A stretch of 64,000 bases of DNA from Panicum virgatum (lineage: Eukaryota > Streptophyta > Magnoliopsida > Poales > Poaceae), in contig NC_053142.1 of the NCBI RefSeq assembly GCF_016808335.1, positions 43,071,674-43,135,673 on the forward strand. Reading direction: 5' to 3'. This document shows, piece by piece, positions 10,736 through 23,191 of this stretch; the first letter of the stretch is position 1, and every line of letters begins with the position of its first letter. The translations under genes were made by a program, and so were the position numbers. The notes below the pieces were generated by a model. It had not been told where the DNA came from. It made no database searches and worked only from the letters and a program-made list of their open reading frames with translations.

Positions 10736-11078
10736 GGCCTTGTTTGGCAACGCTAGGATTCTAGCGCGCACAAATCCCGAAAAAAGAATCTCGCATGCAT
10801 GAAACACTAAATGAAGTCTATTTGCAAAACCTTTTTAGGGATTGGTGTAACTTTTCGCGACGAATCTAATGACGGTAATTAATCGATGATTTGCTACATT
10901 GGTGCTACAGTAATCATCCTCTAATCGCGCGGTCAAAGGCCTCATTAGATTCTTCAGGGTCACTATCGCGGGGTTCTGAAGTTGGTTTTGTAAACTGACT
11001 TTATTTGACACTGTAATTAACAGTCAAAGCGGCACTATTCACTAGCGCTAGAATCCTAGCGCGCATCCAAACAAGGCC
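10736..11078. mobile_element. MITE with ggccttgtttgg terminal inverted repeats
   Basis: The left end GGCCTTGTTTGG with an internal gctaggattctagcgc is mirrored at the right end by gctagaatcctagcgc and CCAAACAAGGCC. Length is 343 bp with no coding capacity. The inner ends contain the self-complementary ctaggattctag type block. No clear target duplication is visible, so the superfamily (hAT or Harbinger) is unassigned. Confidence 0.8.
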
Positions 11079-11289
11079 AAGGTGAGTATAGGCTCACCGA
11101 AGCCAGGGCAAAAAGCTGAAGCACTCAGTACAACGGTTCAGTGTATATACTATATGATATTGCATCTTTATTGGGCCTACTTACAATTCTCAGCCCAAGT
11201 TTTAATACTACTTAAGGATATTAGAATTTTGCCATACAACGTTGAAAGTTATGCGAGACAAACATATGGCACGCTGCGCGCGCACTTAC

Positions 11290-12756
11290 CCGTAGTTGCT
11301 CATGAAGAAATTTGATGTACCCGATCGTCTCAAACAGCACCGACGATGTATCAGTCTGGCAAGAAAGCAATGTTCAGAGTGAGTTCACAGCGAATAAGAA
11401 TGAACAGAGAGAATCCAGCTTGCATTTGAAGGGAAACTTTTGCAGTAATAAGAATCTTGTACCTTCCCGAAAGGTGACACGATCTGCTGCAGTGCTGTGA
11501 TCTTCTCTCCCAGCTTCACTTTGGGTGCCTGAGCCTGCGTTTGAAACAAATTTGTCAAATTTTCTTGCTCAAAAACCCCGGGCTTTTTACTTGATTTTCG
11601 CGGGATTATTTACTTGATTTTCGCGGGATTACTATACCTTGGGTGGCGACGCCTTGCGGGAAGCCTCCTGCTTCGATTTCTTCGCGTTTCCTCCGCCCCT
11701 CTCCTCTGATCTCCTCCTCGTGGCTACTCTGGCTGCTCCACTTCCACTGCTGCTACTGCCCATCCCCTGCAAGAATCAAGAGCTGAATTCAACAGATTTC
11801 ACCTACTCACATCCTTAAACATCGTAGACGATCGATAAGCCACTCTGCCATTAGCAAGTAAACCTTACCGGCCTAATATCCTGCTCCTGTGTACTGCTGT
11901 TCGTAGACATGAATTCTGCAGCTGGCCTGTAACCACCAAAAGAACCGGCATCCGGCAAGCTCCCCACGCCAAAAGAAGAAGACTCCGTCGGTCTCCCAGA
12001 TCCCATGCCGGGATAACCCAGAGCAGTCTGAATCTCCACCCGTGTAGGGATCATTTGCTGCAGAAATGATGAAGCCGTGGGAGCTCCAAACCCCTGCTGC
12101 AAGCTGCAGTCTGCTGGTTTCACCTCGTGGTCGTAGCGTGGCGCGCAGCCCACGCTGCTCCCGTGCGCCACACGGTCGACGCTGCCGAGGCCGTAGGCAG
12201 CTGCGCCGCCGGCCGTGTTGCCAGCCGCCGCCGCCGCCGTGGCACCCACCGGCCCTGCGAGGTAGTCGCACGCCGCGGGGACGTCCTGGAATATCTCCGG
12301 CGCCACGTTCGTCGTCGCCCCGAGCAGAGAAAGGAAGTTCTCCCTGTAGCCGCTGCCCCCATGCGCTGCCACGCTACTGACAAAAATGCACGACGTCAGA
12401 TTGTCAGTCGGTATGCACCGATCGAACAAGAACATCGATCAAGCATTCAAGCCAGCAACCATGTTTTGTTAGACGTGTGCATATATATGCCAGTATACTT
12501 ACTGGGCGCTCTGGTTCCAGGCGTGGCCGTGGACGTGCTCGCTCGGCAGGTGCGACGAGTCGGCCGCCGCCGGCGAGAGCTGCGCGCCGCCGGCTGTGAC
12601 CGCCCCGCCGACGAACGCGCCGGTGTAGGGGCTACTGGAGGGGAAGGGTGCGTGCGTTGGCATCTGGCTAGGAGGAGACTCCCACATCATGCCGGTGCTT
12701 GGTGGAGCGGAGGAGCGGCCGCGACCAGCTGGGGCTTCGCGTGCGTCTTGGGCCAT
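11290..12756 (-). CDS. atypical bHLH transcription factor, 3' end not found
   Basis: Five exons can be joined without breaking frame: 12756-12503, 12376-11869, 11766-11638, 11534-11463 and 11355-11290. All introns have GT and AG ends, and 343 codons result. The N-terminal half is Ser/Ala/Gly-rich and low in complexity. Exon 3 ends in a basic RRRSEERGGGNAKKSKQ stretch; exons 4 and 5 encode VKLGEKITALQQIVSPFGK and TDTSSVLFETIGYIKFLHEQ, the two helices of the plant bHLH112/bHLH123-like group. This group lacks the usual H-E-R DNA-contact residues, and so does this protein. Related proteins continue after helix 2 with a further exon ending near a DLRSRGLCLVP motif. I find no such exon before the MITE at 11078 or beyond, so the gene may be truncated. 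Nuclear transcription regulator by family. Confidence 0.8.
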
Positions 12757-13144
12757 GAAATATACTGGCGAGCTACTGAGCTAGCTGGGCCTGCTGCGCT
12801 GCAAGCCTGCAGTGCGGCGTGCATGTGTCACTGTGTGTGGGCGTGTGGTGCGGAAGACCCCAGAGTGGACAAGGACACACAAGGTTGACGACGGATGAGG
12901 GCCATTTTTTGTTGGTGCGCGCCGCATAGATAGCTTTTCTTTCTCCTCTTGAGGTGGGAGCTTTCGAGGATGATATGCTAGCTGCCGTCGGCATGACGTG
13001 ATCGTTTCGATAGTCACAGCTTCTTGTGTGATCACTGATTTGTAATCAGCAGTTGGCAGAAACTACAAGAAATTATGCCGATTCCATCGAGCAAAAATTA
13101 GAATTTCTGGCCTCCTCGTTTCAAAGGATTAAGGGATTAAGGTG
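12757..13144 (-). promoter_or_regulatory. upstream region of the bHLH gene
   Basis: This 390-bp stretch lies directly upstream of the bHLH start codon and has no ORF with recognisable similarity. It should contain the 5' leader and promoter. A tatat sequence is close to the ATG, but no convincing TATA box at normal spacing can be singled out. Confidence 0.35.
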
Positions 13145-13161
13145 ATTTCTTTCTAAAACCA

Positions 13162-13308
13162 CCTTAGGTCGCGAATTTGTAGCTGTGTAATCTTTTTTGT
13201 TTGAACTCTTTTATGTGGCCGGTTTCTATACTTCAAAATCCGGCCTTTTGTAACTTTTTTCTTCTCTCCTCTTAATCAAACACGTGCTCAGGCGCGGTCG
13301 CGAAAAAA
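13162..13308 (+). mobile_element. 5'-truncated LINE tail
   Basis: The 147-bp insert ends in a short poly(A) and is flanked by the 17-bp direct repeat atttctttctaaaacca (13145-13161 and 13309-13325). Its end, tcttctctcctcttaat followed by a ctcaggcgc-type block and poly(A), resembles the 3' tail of the LINE at 33584-33976. Confidence 0.85.
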
Positions 13309-13325
13309 ATTTCTTTCTAAAACCA

Positions 13326-15097
13326 GCACAAATACACACACTTCTCTACTTGATCTCCCAGCCTCCCTCGTTTTTACTCACTGCTCACGCTTGTCTTGTA
13401 ATAGGCCACCTCCTTCCTCTCCAGCGACCCTTACCACCTCGCTAACCCCTCTATGGCTCTATCCATAGCTAGTTTTCTGCCACCCTCCACCTCTCTGGTC
13501 TCTTCTACTCCCAGGAGACCAGATAAACCACACCCCTCAAACACCAAGCCTTGATCGAACTCGTCGCAGAATGTGAGAAACCCGAGCGCTCCAACTGTCC
13601 AACACTCTCATGTTGTTGTATTCGTGTGACAAAATGATTCGCTCACGGAATGTTCAAAGTCAGAACTTTTCCTTAATCTAAAAGAATGCAATTGGTACGG
13701 CCTGGGGCACGAACATACTTTGATAAAATAGAACAACTTATCGAAGGAGGAAGAAGAAGATTCGAAGGAATGTTTCGATGGCAAATGATTAGGTGATGAA
13801 TGATCATAAGCTGATGGTCCACGAAAAGTACCTGAACAATGCAACCACTGAGATCACTCGCGGTCCGGTCCCGTTCTCCATCACCCCTCGCGCATGTTCC
13901 GCAGCAAGCACGCGCGTGCTCACGCCAACCGCGTAGCCAAAGTATGTTCAGCCACGAAGGGAAACAAGTCACCACAGCCTCTCACTTGAAGACAGTTTCT
14001 GTAGTAGGACATCATTATTCCGCTACAATGAACGGACAACAATGATGATATGGTTACTACTAATAGTATAGAGAGTTGACGAGAGTCCTTTAGTAAAGAA
14101 AAGAACGCATATATGTACCAAAAGGGCAAAATGATCTTTCTTTCTGAGGGAACCGCATTTACCTGTACAAGTGCAAGACTGAGCTGAACCGGGGCAACGC
14201 AATGCCGAGTCATGCGTCACACCGCCTTAAGTTCAATTACAACAAAAATTGATCAAGTTATAACAAACTGGACTCTTATTCCCTCACAAGCATAGGTTGG
14301 ATGCCATCATAAGTAGCATGATGGTCATTACTTAATGACGATTGACGATACTGGCAATTAAACTCTGGTCCAGGATATTCTTGGACAAGACTGCAGAGTG
14401 CAGCTTCAGTGGGTCGGTGGCAAAGGGATGGTACCATCACATATTCGCCTGGACAAATTTCATGCATATGCATATGCATCTTTGTGTCATAGGGTAGGAA
14501 GGCACTGGCCTGCACAGGTAGAAAGACCTTACCATTGTGGTCGTGTTGGTGCGCCAGGGAGATTTCAAGGCTGCAATCAAGTACTTCTAGCCTCTAGCGT
14601 GTACCGTGTGGATGCAAGGAAAGAAATGTCTGAACATGCCATGCAACTGGAGAAGCTTTTAACTTGGAGCTCTGCAGCAGAAATCAGAACACACAAATTA
14701 CCATTCTGATGAAGAAAAAGGAGAAATAACACGGAAAGATGCCTCCAGCAGACCAACTGCAAAAGAACAACAAATGGCTGTGATGTCAACTTACAACAAA
14801 CAGAAATGTAAAACACATGCAGCAGAAAATAGCTTTCACTAGTTATTGCTACCCACTGATAGTTAGTAACCTGAAATCAAATACGTAGGTTCAGTAAATT
14901 TCACTCCACCTCCTCTAATGTTCCACGCGACCTCCCCCAACCATGAGTTTGAAGTCTAAACTCTGGTGTCAGGTTGTCATACTCTGAAGTGAGCTAACTT
15001 AGAAATTACATAAACTTATCGTGAACCATGCAGTACAAAGGCCATAAGAAGCTAAAACGACTATATAGCGGGTGGCAAGCCTGTAACTTTAACTTGT
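13326..15097. other. intergenic, one possible orphan exon
   Basis: Low to medium GC sequence without a clear gene. On the minus strand 14513-14276 an AG acceptor is followed by about 79 open codons, rich in M and H at first and then GEYVMVPSLCHRPTEAALCS, ending in a stop. It looks more protein-like than its surroundings. I could not join it to an upstream exon or to a family. Confidence 0.3.
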
Positions 15098-15102
15098 GTG
15101 TC

Positions 15103-16545
15103 TGAAAGTGATCGGGTGCTCTAGCCTAAGAGGGGGAGGGGGTGAATTAGACACTAATAAAACTTAGATCTATGGCTCCAACTAGTTTGCACAAAACTTA
15201 AACTAAAACATGCTTTCTAGATGTGCAACTAGGTTGTTCTAGTGTGAAACCCCTATCCCAAAAGAGTTTAACAACCTATAGCCTTTCCTATCAAGAAGCT
15301 ATTCTATGAAAGTAAAGGCACACAAATTGCTAGTAAGAAATGTGAAAGCTTAAAGAGCGGGATAGGAGATAGCAAACTCTTGACGCGGGTGTTTATCCCG
15401 TGGTTCGGTTAGCCACAAAGGCACACCTACATCCACGTTGTTGTAGCACTCACTAAGAGTATTGCTACTCGGCCACCAAGTCTCTTCCGTGAACACAATC
15501 ACAGTCACCTTGGCCCCGGGTTCCACTAAGGAGCTTCTCCACAAAGGATGGGGGTCTCCACGTCCCCCGCACAAAGATGTCGTCGCCGCTCCACACCAAG
15601 TCAGAGGGTCGATGACGTTGCCGGCGAGCTTCACGCTCCAAGGTGCCGGCGCACCAAGCTTTTGTTTTGGTTCACTAAAGAACCACAGCACAAAGGCTCA
15701 AGGCCTTGCAATCACACTCACTAAGAGCTAATCCTTTACACAACACTCTCAAAGTGTGCTAAGGGCTAAAGATATGATCTTGATGCTCTTGTATGGCTTG
15801 GAGATGTTCTTAGGTGTATGTGGGATGTTTAGCAACTCCAACAATCTTCAAATGGCCGGGGTGAGGCGTATATATAGGCCACCAAGTCTTGTAGCCATTG
15901 CTCCAACGGTCAGCAGAAAATCTGCGTATCATCGGATGAACCGATGCCTTTGGCTGAGGTAGCGTCGGTTCTTCCGGTCACTCATAACCCGAAGTAGCCA
16001 TTGAACTTCTGACAGCTGACGTGGTGATCACCGGTTGAACCGATGCTTTGTACCGATGCATCACCGGTTCATCCGGTGCTCAAGGATCTTCTCCTGGGTG
16101 CTGACGTCATTACACCGATGTAATACTCCGATGCACCGTCGGTTGAACCGGTGCTGAAGAAACTTCTCCTGGGCACTTAACATCGTCTCTGGTACACAGT
16201 ACGCCCAATGCACCGATGCCCTTTCTTGGACCGTCGGTTCAACCGGTGCCTATAGGCTGACTTGGCTTCGATTCCCTTCTGCACCAGAATTTCATAGCGT
16301 CGGTTCTTCCGACTACCAGCGGATGCACCGATGCCCTTGGTGTCGGTTCTTCCGGTGCTACTGACTGAAGAGCTCTTTGGGGCCCTTTGGGCCTCACTTT
16401 GCCTATCTTTTCTTTCTCTTTGTCATCACTTGAACCTAAAAGCCTGAGAATGGTCATCTTAACAATCATATTAGTCCAAGTATTGTGTTGTCATTCGATC
16501 ACCAAAATCACTCGAAATGACATAAATGGTGCCATGTTCGTTTCA
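15103..16545 (-). mobile_element. copia solo LTR
   Basis: The 1443-bp LTR starts TGAAAGTGATCGGG and ends ATGTTCGTTTCA, with TG/CA termini. It is flanked by the 5-bp duplication GTGTC (15098-15102 and 16546-16550), so it is a solo LTR produced by recombination. Its left side carries the gagggggaggggg-tgaatta block seen in the other copia LTRs here. On the minus strand it begins TGAAACGAACATGG. A tatatata box lies near 15870. Confidence 0.93.
15930..16350. repeat. array of caccggttgaaccgatgc-type motifs in the solo LTR
   Basis: About ten degenerate copies of (c)atcggttc(t/a)tccggt(gc) and accggttgaaccgatgc alternate along this stretch. Each holds a partly palindromic ccggt-aaccgg core. Position inside the LTR and spacing resemble the gcggaccgtccgc array at 3387-3859, although the motif differs. 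Confidence 0.8.
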
Positions 16546-19323
16546 GTGTCCCATTATTTGAAGCGCCCTGACCCAAGGATCGAGGCTAAACCATGTATTA
16601 ATAACCAAAGCAAATCTCCGGTACAATACATGTTACATCAAGTGGAGTCCAGAGTCATACAGAGCTTTATTCAACCCGTATACGAGGAGTAAAGTGACAA
16701 CACAAAACTACCGCAAATAACCACAGGATAACAATTAGCATAACGACATGCAAGACTAGCTCTTCGTCCATCACGGCTCCACTCGATCAGCTTGGGTGCG
16801 GACACGATCTACTCGTAATCTTCAGGCACAAAGTCAGGATCCTCTGAAAAAAATAATCAACAAGGGTTGAGTACGAAAGTACTCAGCAAGTCCCACCTCA
16901 CCCTTACGGGGAGGGATTTACAGATTAATATGCAAAGGTCCATTAATCAACTGGAATAAATAACAAATGTAGTATTAAAGGTAACGCAAACAGTCATCCA
17001 TCTCAGGGGCTAGGTGGCTCAACTAGTTGAGATGTCCACACCGTAACCTGTCCAAACCGAGGACACTGACCATTCGAATGGATTGTACACTCTGCAGAGG
17101 TTGTACGCTTTACCCACACGCACTTCACCATCCAAAGATGGCTCCGTCATAGCCGACACCCAGCCGTGGCTCAACCCCGACTAGTCAACCACAAACCCCC
17201 GGGTCTAGACCAATCCATGTCTCTCCCCAAAACATATCCACCTCGGACGACTACCAGGTTAGCCAATGGGATTGGACTAAGGCTTACCCATACAAGCTCA
17301 TGTGGTCGTACTGAAGGTAGGTTAGGTGAGATGGCACCACAACACTCGGTCCTTAAGACTCATCAGGGCAGCCAACAACCATAACCAACCAAACCCGAGA
17401 TGTCACCACGACAGAGCTCGGTCGCAAGTCTACCACCACGGTAGCGCATGCACCAACACATTCCACGCTGCCCTGGTCTCATTCACATTCCAGTTTCATC
17501 AATTAACAAGGTCTAATAATATGCCAGTCTGACAGTAAATCAATATGCAACATGGCTTCAATAAATGGTTTCTCTCATACCCTCAGTGTATCATCTCATG
17601 CAATCCCTAAGTCTAGCAAATTTTATATTTACCTTACTTATGATCAATCATGGTCAACGTAAGGGATCGATGAGACTTGACTTCGCTTACGTACGCGGCG
17701 GCGGCGGCGGCTTCCTGGTCTCCCGGCTTCTCTGGGTTCTCCTCTGGAATCGGTTCTACTTCGTCATACGTGGCGGAAACAGCACAACCGGCGAACAACA
17801 TAAGCAAGCATAAACATAAAATAAAATGAGCTCGAAGGGAGATGAAAATTAGAGGAATAAATAGTATATATTTTTAGAAGAATTTAGGAAAAAGAATAAA
17901 CGGAATCGGAGCTTGGATGGATGAGATATTGTAGATATAAGATAGAGTACTTAATTAATTCCGAAAATGAATTAATGTAAATGGAGGGAGCTGGTTGTGG
18001 TGCTTTGCTGGGCCGTTGGTTTTTGTTTTGGGTTGCTCAGACCAGCACATGGGCTACCGTTTCCAGACTTTCGGTTTATTTTGTGGCCCACGCAGGGAAT
18101 GGAGGGGGAGGGCACGAGACAGACGCCAAACACGAGTGGCGGCGGCTGCCACGGTGGCTGCTCACCGGAGGATCGCCGGAATTGAGCTGCGGTCAATGGT
18201 TTCCCGATCCGAGGGCATGGGGAGAGAGAGGAGAGCGAGGGGGTTCCGTTCCGGTGACTCCGGGCATGGGTGACGGAGTGGAAGGAGGTCCGCCCCGAGC
18301 AGCCATGGCTACAGCCATGGGAGCTCGTGGGGAGCTCGGCTCAGGCAGGGGTAGGGAACGCCACGGGTTGGGTGAGGTAGATGAGGTTATGGAGATGCTC
18401 ACCTCGAAGGGAATTCCACCGAGATGGACTGGTGGGGGAGATCGATCGGAGGCTTGCTGTTGGGGGAGAGAAGCGGGAAATTGGAGCAGCGAGGAAGACA
18501 AGCGGTGGAGCTGCGCAGCTTGGCGTGCTTGGTGGTGGTGAGGCGAGCTCGTGGAGGCCTATTTATAGGCGCTGGAAGGCGGTGGAGAGGGGGGGCGCTG
18601 GTGGCCGGCCGGCGAGCTTCTCGGCGGCCATTAATGGCGCCCGGTGTTGTGGAGCGGCGGCGCGAGCGGCGAGGCGGCTCAGGGACGAGTGCTGTGCCAA
18701 CGCTCGCCTGGTCGCCTTCAATGGCATTGCGACGGCGTTCGCGACGAGGCGGCAGGGGCGGCAGGCAGTGAAGGGACGGGTCGGGCAGGCGCTGTGGCGC
18801 ACGGCGGCGGTCGCGGCGTCCGGCACGGCTTTGGCCCGGCTAGCAGCTCGGTGTGGTGATGGGACGATACGGCAGCTCGGCGGCAGCGGCTTGGCACTAC
18901 GCGAGGAAGGGCGGCAAGGACAACGGCGTGGGCTGCGGCAGCTCGGCGTCAACATGCACAGCGGCGAGCTTGTAGCTGAGGCGATGGCAGCGTTGAAGCG
19001 TGCGCGACGAGGCGGGCTTGGCCGGCGAGAAGGCTGCAGTGAGGTGGGGACTCAGCGGTGGGCGGCACGGCGTGATGCTGGGTGCAGCGCGCGGTCCCGT
19101 CGCGGGGCCAGCTTGTCGCGCATGCATCGCGAGCGCGAGCGGGGGGGAGGCCACAGGGGCGTGGACGTAGCAGCAGCAGCTCGAGCATATGCGTACTGCA
19201 AGGATTGCTTAGCAGTTTAATTATGTAACACCTCATATAAAGATAGTATTATTATATTATTTTATGTTGCCTGTTTAATCGCAAAATAAGTTTTATTTTG
19301 GTAATAAAAATAGGGATGTTACA
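16546..19323. repeat. diverged long LTR, probably solo
   Basis: The region ends ataaaaatagggatgttaca and shares ordered blocks with the 3.36 kb solo LTR at 57130-60489: a gagta-cgaaagtactcagcaag element, the acactctgcagaggttg block (17090 and 57807), and a GC-rich coding-like part before an AT-rich tail. The left boundary is uncertain because the copia solo LTR inserted next to it. The 279-codon frame at 18381-19220 lies in the GC-rich part, has no recognisable domain and overlaps frames on both strands; I do not call it a gene. Confidence 0.6.
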
Positions 19324-19735
19324 TTATTACAGGAGGATACAGGCGCATATAGCCTGTATTCTAAAGAGTAAAATACATCGTGGGCACCTAAACTTGCAGC
19401 GCTGTGTCAAATAGGTCCATAAACTTAGAAATCAGACATATAGCCTCTCGAACTTGCGAACCCGTTCATCCCAGGTCCAGTCCGGTTTTGCATGGCTCGC
19501 ATGACACTTTGCTACAGTAACCCCGGATTTGCTACAGTACCGCGGTTTGATTTTTCCCTAATTTATTTCGGCCGAATCTTCGAAAAATTATAACTCTTCG
19601 ATACGACATCGGATGAAGATGATTTTTATATAAAAAATATAGCCCTCGACGAGATCTACAACTTTTTAGTTTTAAATTTTTTCATTTGATAAAGTTAAGG
19701 TGCTCAAAAAAATTATATAAAATTACAGCACCATA

Positions 19736-20123
19736 ATAATAGCATACTTTTTCTTGTCGCATTAGAAAATTAATATATTTTTTATTTGTTGTCAAATGAA
19801 GACACTTTGTATACCAAAATTTTAACACTTTTAACGATTTAGATTCTTATAGTTTTGAGTTTTTACATTTGAAGTTGTTAAGATGTTGATAAAACAGTAT
19901 AAATATGCTGCTTTATACTGTTTTATCAATGTCTTTCGCGTACTTAATATGCTGCTTTATACTGTTTTATCAACATCTTAACAACTTCAAATGTAAAAAC
20001 TCAAAACTACAAGAATCTTGATCGTTAAAAGTGTTAAAATTCTGGTATACAAAGTGTCTTCATTTGGTAACAAACAAAAAATATATTAATTTTCTAATGT
20101 GACAAGCAAAAATATGCTATTAT
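19736..20123. repeat. 168-bp inverted repeat inside the foldback element
   Basis: The left arm 19736-19903 and the right arm 19956-20123 are reverse complements at about 95 percent identity by eye, separated by 52 bp. The loop holds a direct duplication of the atgctgctttatactgtttt block. A transcript would fold into a long hairpin, a possible small-RNA source. Confidence 0.88.
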
Positions 20124-21575
20124 TGTCGGGTACCACAATTAGGGACACCCTAATTGGGGTACTCAGACCGCTTCAAAACGCAAACACATGTTAAGGCAAC
20201 TGGTCCCACGAAGCCCCACGGCCTCCTACCAAATCTGGAAGAAAGGAAAGGACTCAAAGAAGCCCAGCATGTGGACCATTCGCACCCCTCTTAGGCCCGT
20301 CGGACAATCTCCGCCTCGCTCGAGGGTAGCGGATCTACCCTCGAGCGGGTCACTCATCTCCACCTCGCTCAAGGGCTCCCCTCGGGACCCTCGACCGCGC
20401 AACGCATCTCCGCCTCGCTCGAGGGTAGCGAATCTACCCTCGAGCGGGTAAGTCATCTCCGCCTCGCTCGAGGCCACCCCTCGGCACAAGGGACGAACGG
20501 CCCCGCCGCCCAACCGCTTGCCGTATGGAGGCATTGAATGCCCATCACTCTTCCACAGTGCTCAGGACAGGCAGCGTCATGCCGCCATTCCCACAGTAGC
20601 TGTGACAGGAGTCCCATCCATCACCTCCGATCACTGCTCCGCCATCCCGGACGCTGTGGCATCACTGTGGAACCTGCGACGCGGGACAAGACGCGCTTAG
20701 CGCAGTCCCCGTTACTATTCTGCCAACTCCGGTTGACCGGACTCCACCTCATCATATGTATGGCCCCGGGCCCACCTTCCGCTGGGGAGGAGGTCCGGTG
20801 TCGCCACGGACCCCTCGAAGAGGGATGCCCGTCACCCACAGCTGGAGCCCCGGACCCCCCTCGAGGGGTCCGGGACTTCCACGTGCCTCTCGGATCTCCT
20901 AATGTGCACGCCAGTACTCCGACCAGGGGGTCCGGGACCGCCGCGTGCCCCGCTACTGCCGGTGCACACAAGACTTTGACCTGCGGGGCCCGCAGAATGC
21001 CACCGCTGGAGCACGCCGGACCCTGACCTGCAGGGCCCACGAAACGCCGTCACGCCACTTGCAGGGGCTGGCAGAACGCCGGCGCGATCTCCGCAAGACC
21101 AAGGACGATATCTAGGACGACTGCCGCGCCTGACGCCATGCCCCACAGTGTACTTCCTACAGTATTCGGCCACTGTACCCCGCGATTCGGGGGAAAACGA
21201 CGACTTCCACGCCCCACTCATGTGCGCCACCCCTCCTTGTGACTATAAAAGGAGGAGGCTGGCTTCCTCTCGCCTCTCTCGTTCTCTCTCTGAGGACGCT
21301 CAGACGCTTCTGGGCCTCAGCTACTGCGGTCACCTACGTTCACGATCATCGCCATACCCGACTCCTCTTCTAGCAGAGACCTGGGAGCTTCCCTCCCTCT
21401 CTCGCCTCGCTTGTACCCCCTACTACAAGCACATCGGGTGCAAGATAATACAATGCCCTCGCACACCCCCTTTGCTGGATGTACGGTCCCGCGGCCGGAA
21501 CCAGAATAAACCGTGCGTTACTGTGTTGTCTCTTGCATCATCATCTGGGACGAGGAAACAAGCGGCATTTACTAG
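20124..21575 (+). mobile_element. Gypsy LTR, 3'-truncated, in the foldback element
   Basis: It begins TGTCGGGTACCACAATTAGG, the same start as the LTR at 52517-53793 (there reversed), and shares a long homologous end section (gcttgtaccccctactac through catttactag). The final 35 or so bases, expected to end in ccgaca, are missing. The right arm of the host element also lacks the part matching 19548-19735, so one deletion removed the LTR end and neighbouring host sequence. A TATA box ctataaaagg lies at 21242-21251. Confidence 0.82.
20305..20480. repeat. palindromic ctcgagggtag hairpins in the Gypsy LTR
   Basis: Two near-identical hairpins, ctcgagggtag with its complement ctaccctcgag, lie at 20317-20347 and 20416-20447, within tandem repeats of atctccgcctcgctcgag. 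The reversed LTR at 52517-53793 carries gagcgaggcggag copies at about 53470-53590. Confidence 0.82.
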
Positions 21576-21767
21576 TATCAAATTCCGGGGTTACTGTATC
21601 AAATTCCGGCCGCACAGTGCCATGCAAGCCATGCAAAACCGGACTGGACCTGGGGTGAACGGGTTCACAAGTTCGAGAGGCTAGATGTCTGGTTTCTAAG
21701 TTCATGGACCTATTTGACACAGCGCTGCAAGTTCAGGTGCCCACGGTGTATTTTACTTTATTCTAAA

Positions 21768-23190
21768 TTTCCAAGCTACACCAGTCAATTGAACGGCATG
21801 AATTCTATTCTAGAGCTGAAAAAAGTACAGATTTGTTTGGAGCTAATATTTAAGTACATTTGCAAAGGCGATAACCTCCAGTAGAAATTCAATAAAACGG
21901 TATCTTGTTTCTCAACTCTCAGCATTCAGAAAGTAAACAGAAGTTGGAACACTGGAGGCTCCCCACCTAATTAATGTAACATGAACCCCCACCATTATTC
22001 TTTACAAAAGCATTCCTCTACCCTACCAGTCTGATCCACAAATACTGGTGCCCTGATTCAATCAACAGGTGGGACAGGAAGCATCTCAAATAATGATCCA
22101 TAAACTATCACCATTAGCCGCCAGAGACAGTACATCTTTACTGGCTTTGGATGTAATCTTCATCAAAAGTGAACATTAAGAAAGGGACAGCAGGCCCTTT
22201 TCATAAGGTATTTGTCCAATAGCTTATTAAAAAAAAGACCCATCTTGGATGATAACAAACGGTCACTATGATGCCATTTGTATTCAAAGATGATTACATG
22301 ATCAAATGTCAACTCAGATGTGGAACCAAAGTTGTCAGTATGAACTTGATGAGAGATCCAAAGAATTCATCATGACTTAGCGGAAATATGGTCTAGGAAC
22401 CAAAACCAGTTACTAGAAGCTATCACAACTACCAATGGAGCACTTTCAAGCGATGTACATAAGAGTCCTCCAACTTTCAGAAAGAGACAAGAGACAAACT
22501 GACAAAGCATGGATATCCAGCACTAAGCATGCGCACCATTTATTCTAATTGAGGTGAATAAGAGATAAAGTGCATCAAGAACTCACAGAACAGTTGTATG
22601 ACCAGCAAGTGGAATGCACCTTTATTTACACTATGTTGACCCCCTTCTGTGTCAAACACTAGGGGACAAAGATCATCTAGAAAGATGACGAACGCAAAGG
22701 TGTGAAGTGGCACCTCAGGAAGGTGGGAACCGACAATGACAAATGAAAGCAGTATGTTCCAGCAGGGGAGATCTGACACTCGGTTGAATTTTCGGTTGTG
22801 GTGCGTAAAAATAAAATCACTACAAAGTTTTTTTATAAATTCTGGAACATAGAAAGGACTTTTTTATATATACAGGGTGCATAATCACAATTTTTCATTT
22901 TGTAAATGACCGGTTCTAGTAGCACAATATTTCTTTGGACTTTGGAAACATAACACTAGTAGTATCTGGCTGTGGCTTATGACCAAACAAAGAACATTAT
23001 TCATAAGGATATGGCATCCATAAGTCACAAAAGCATGTCAACATAACGCCCAAAAGCATCATCCAATCGACAACCCAGTCAACACTTCTAATCTACTGGT
23101 ACTACCATCATCCTTTCTATATGTAGTAACTTGACACAAAAGATGCCACATTACTTTGCAAGCTATGGTCATGAAGGAGAGATGTAGTCC
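21768..23190. other. AT-rich intergenic stretch
   Basis: No convincing ORF, no terminal repeats and no duplications were found. It may include the 3' region of the minus-strand ORF that ends at 23192. Confidence 0.4.
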
Positions 23191-23191
23191 A

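Larger units (their letters stand above)
19366..21758. mobile_element. Mutator-like foldback element, non-autonomous
   Basis: Terminal inverted repeats of about 140-160 bp start gagtaaaatacatcgtgggc on the left and mirror it on the right (gcccacggtgtattttactt). The 9-bp direct repeat tattctaaa flanks both ends (19357-19365 and 21759-21767), as in Mutator-like elements. No transposase is encoded. The element is interrupted by a Gypsy LTR (20124-21575). Without it the interior is mostly one long hairpin. Confidence 0.88.

Noticed and set aside
18381..19220. 279-codon plus-strand ORF
   Set aside because: It lies in the GC-rich core of a diverged LTR, overlaps long frames on the other strand, and has no domain or codon pattern that stands out.
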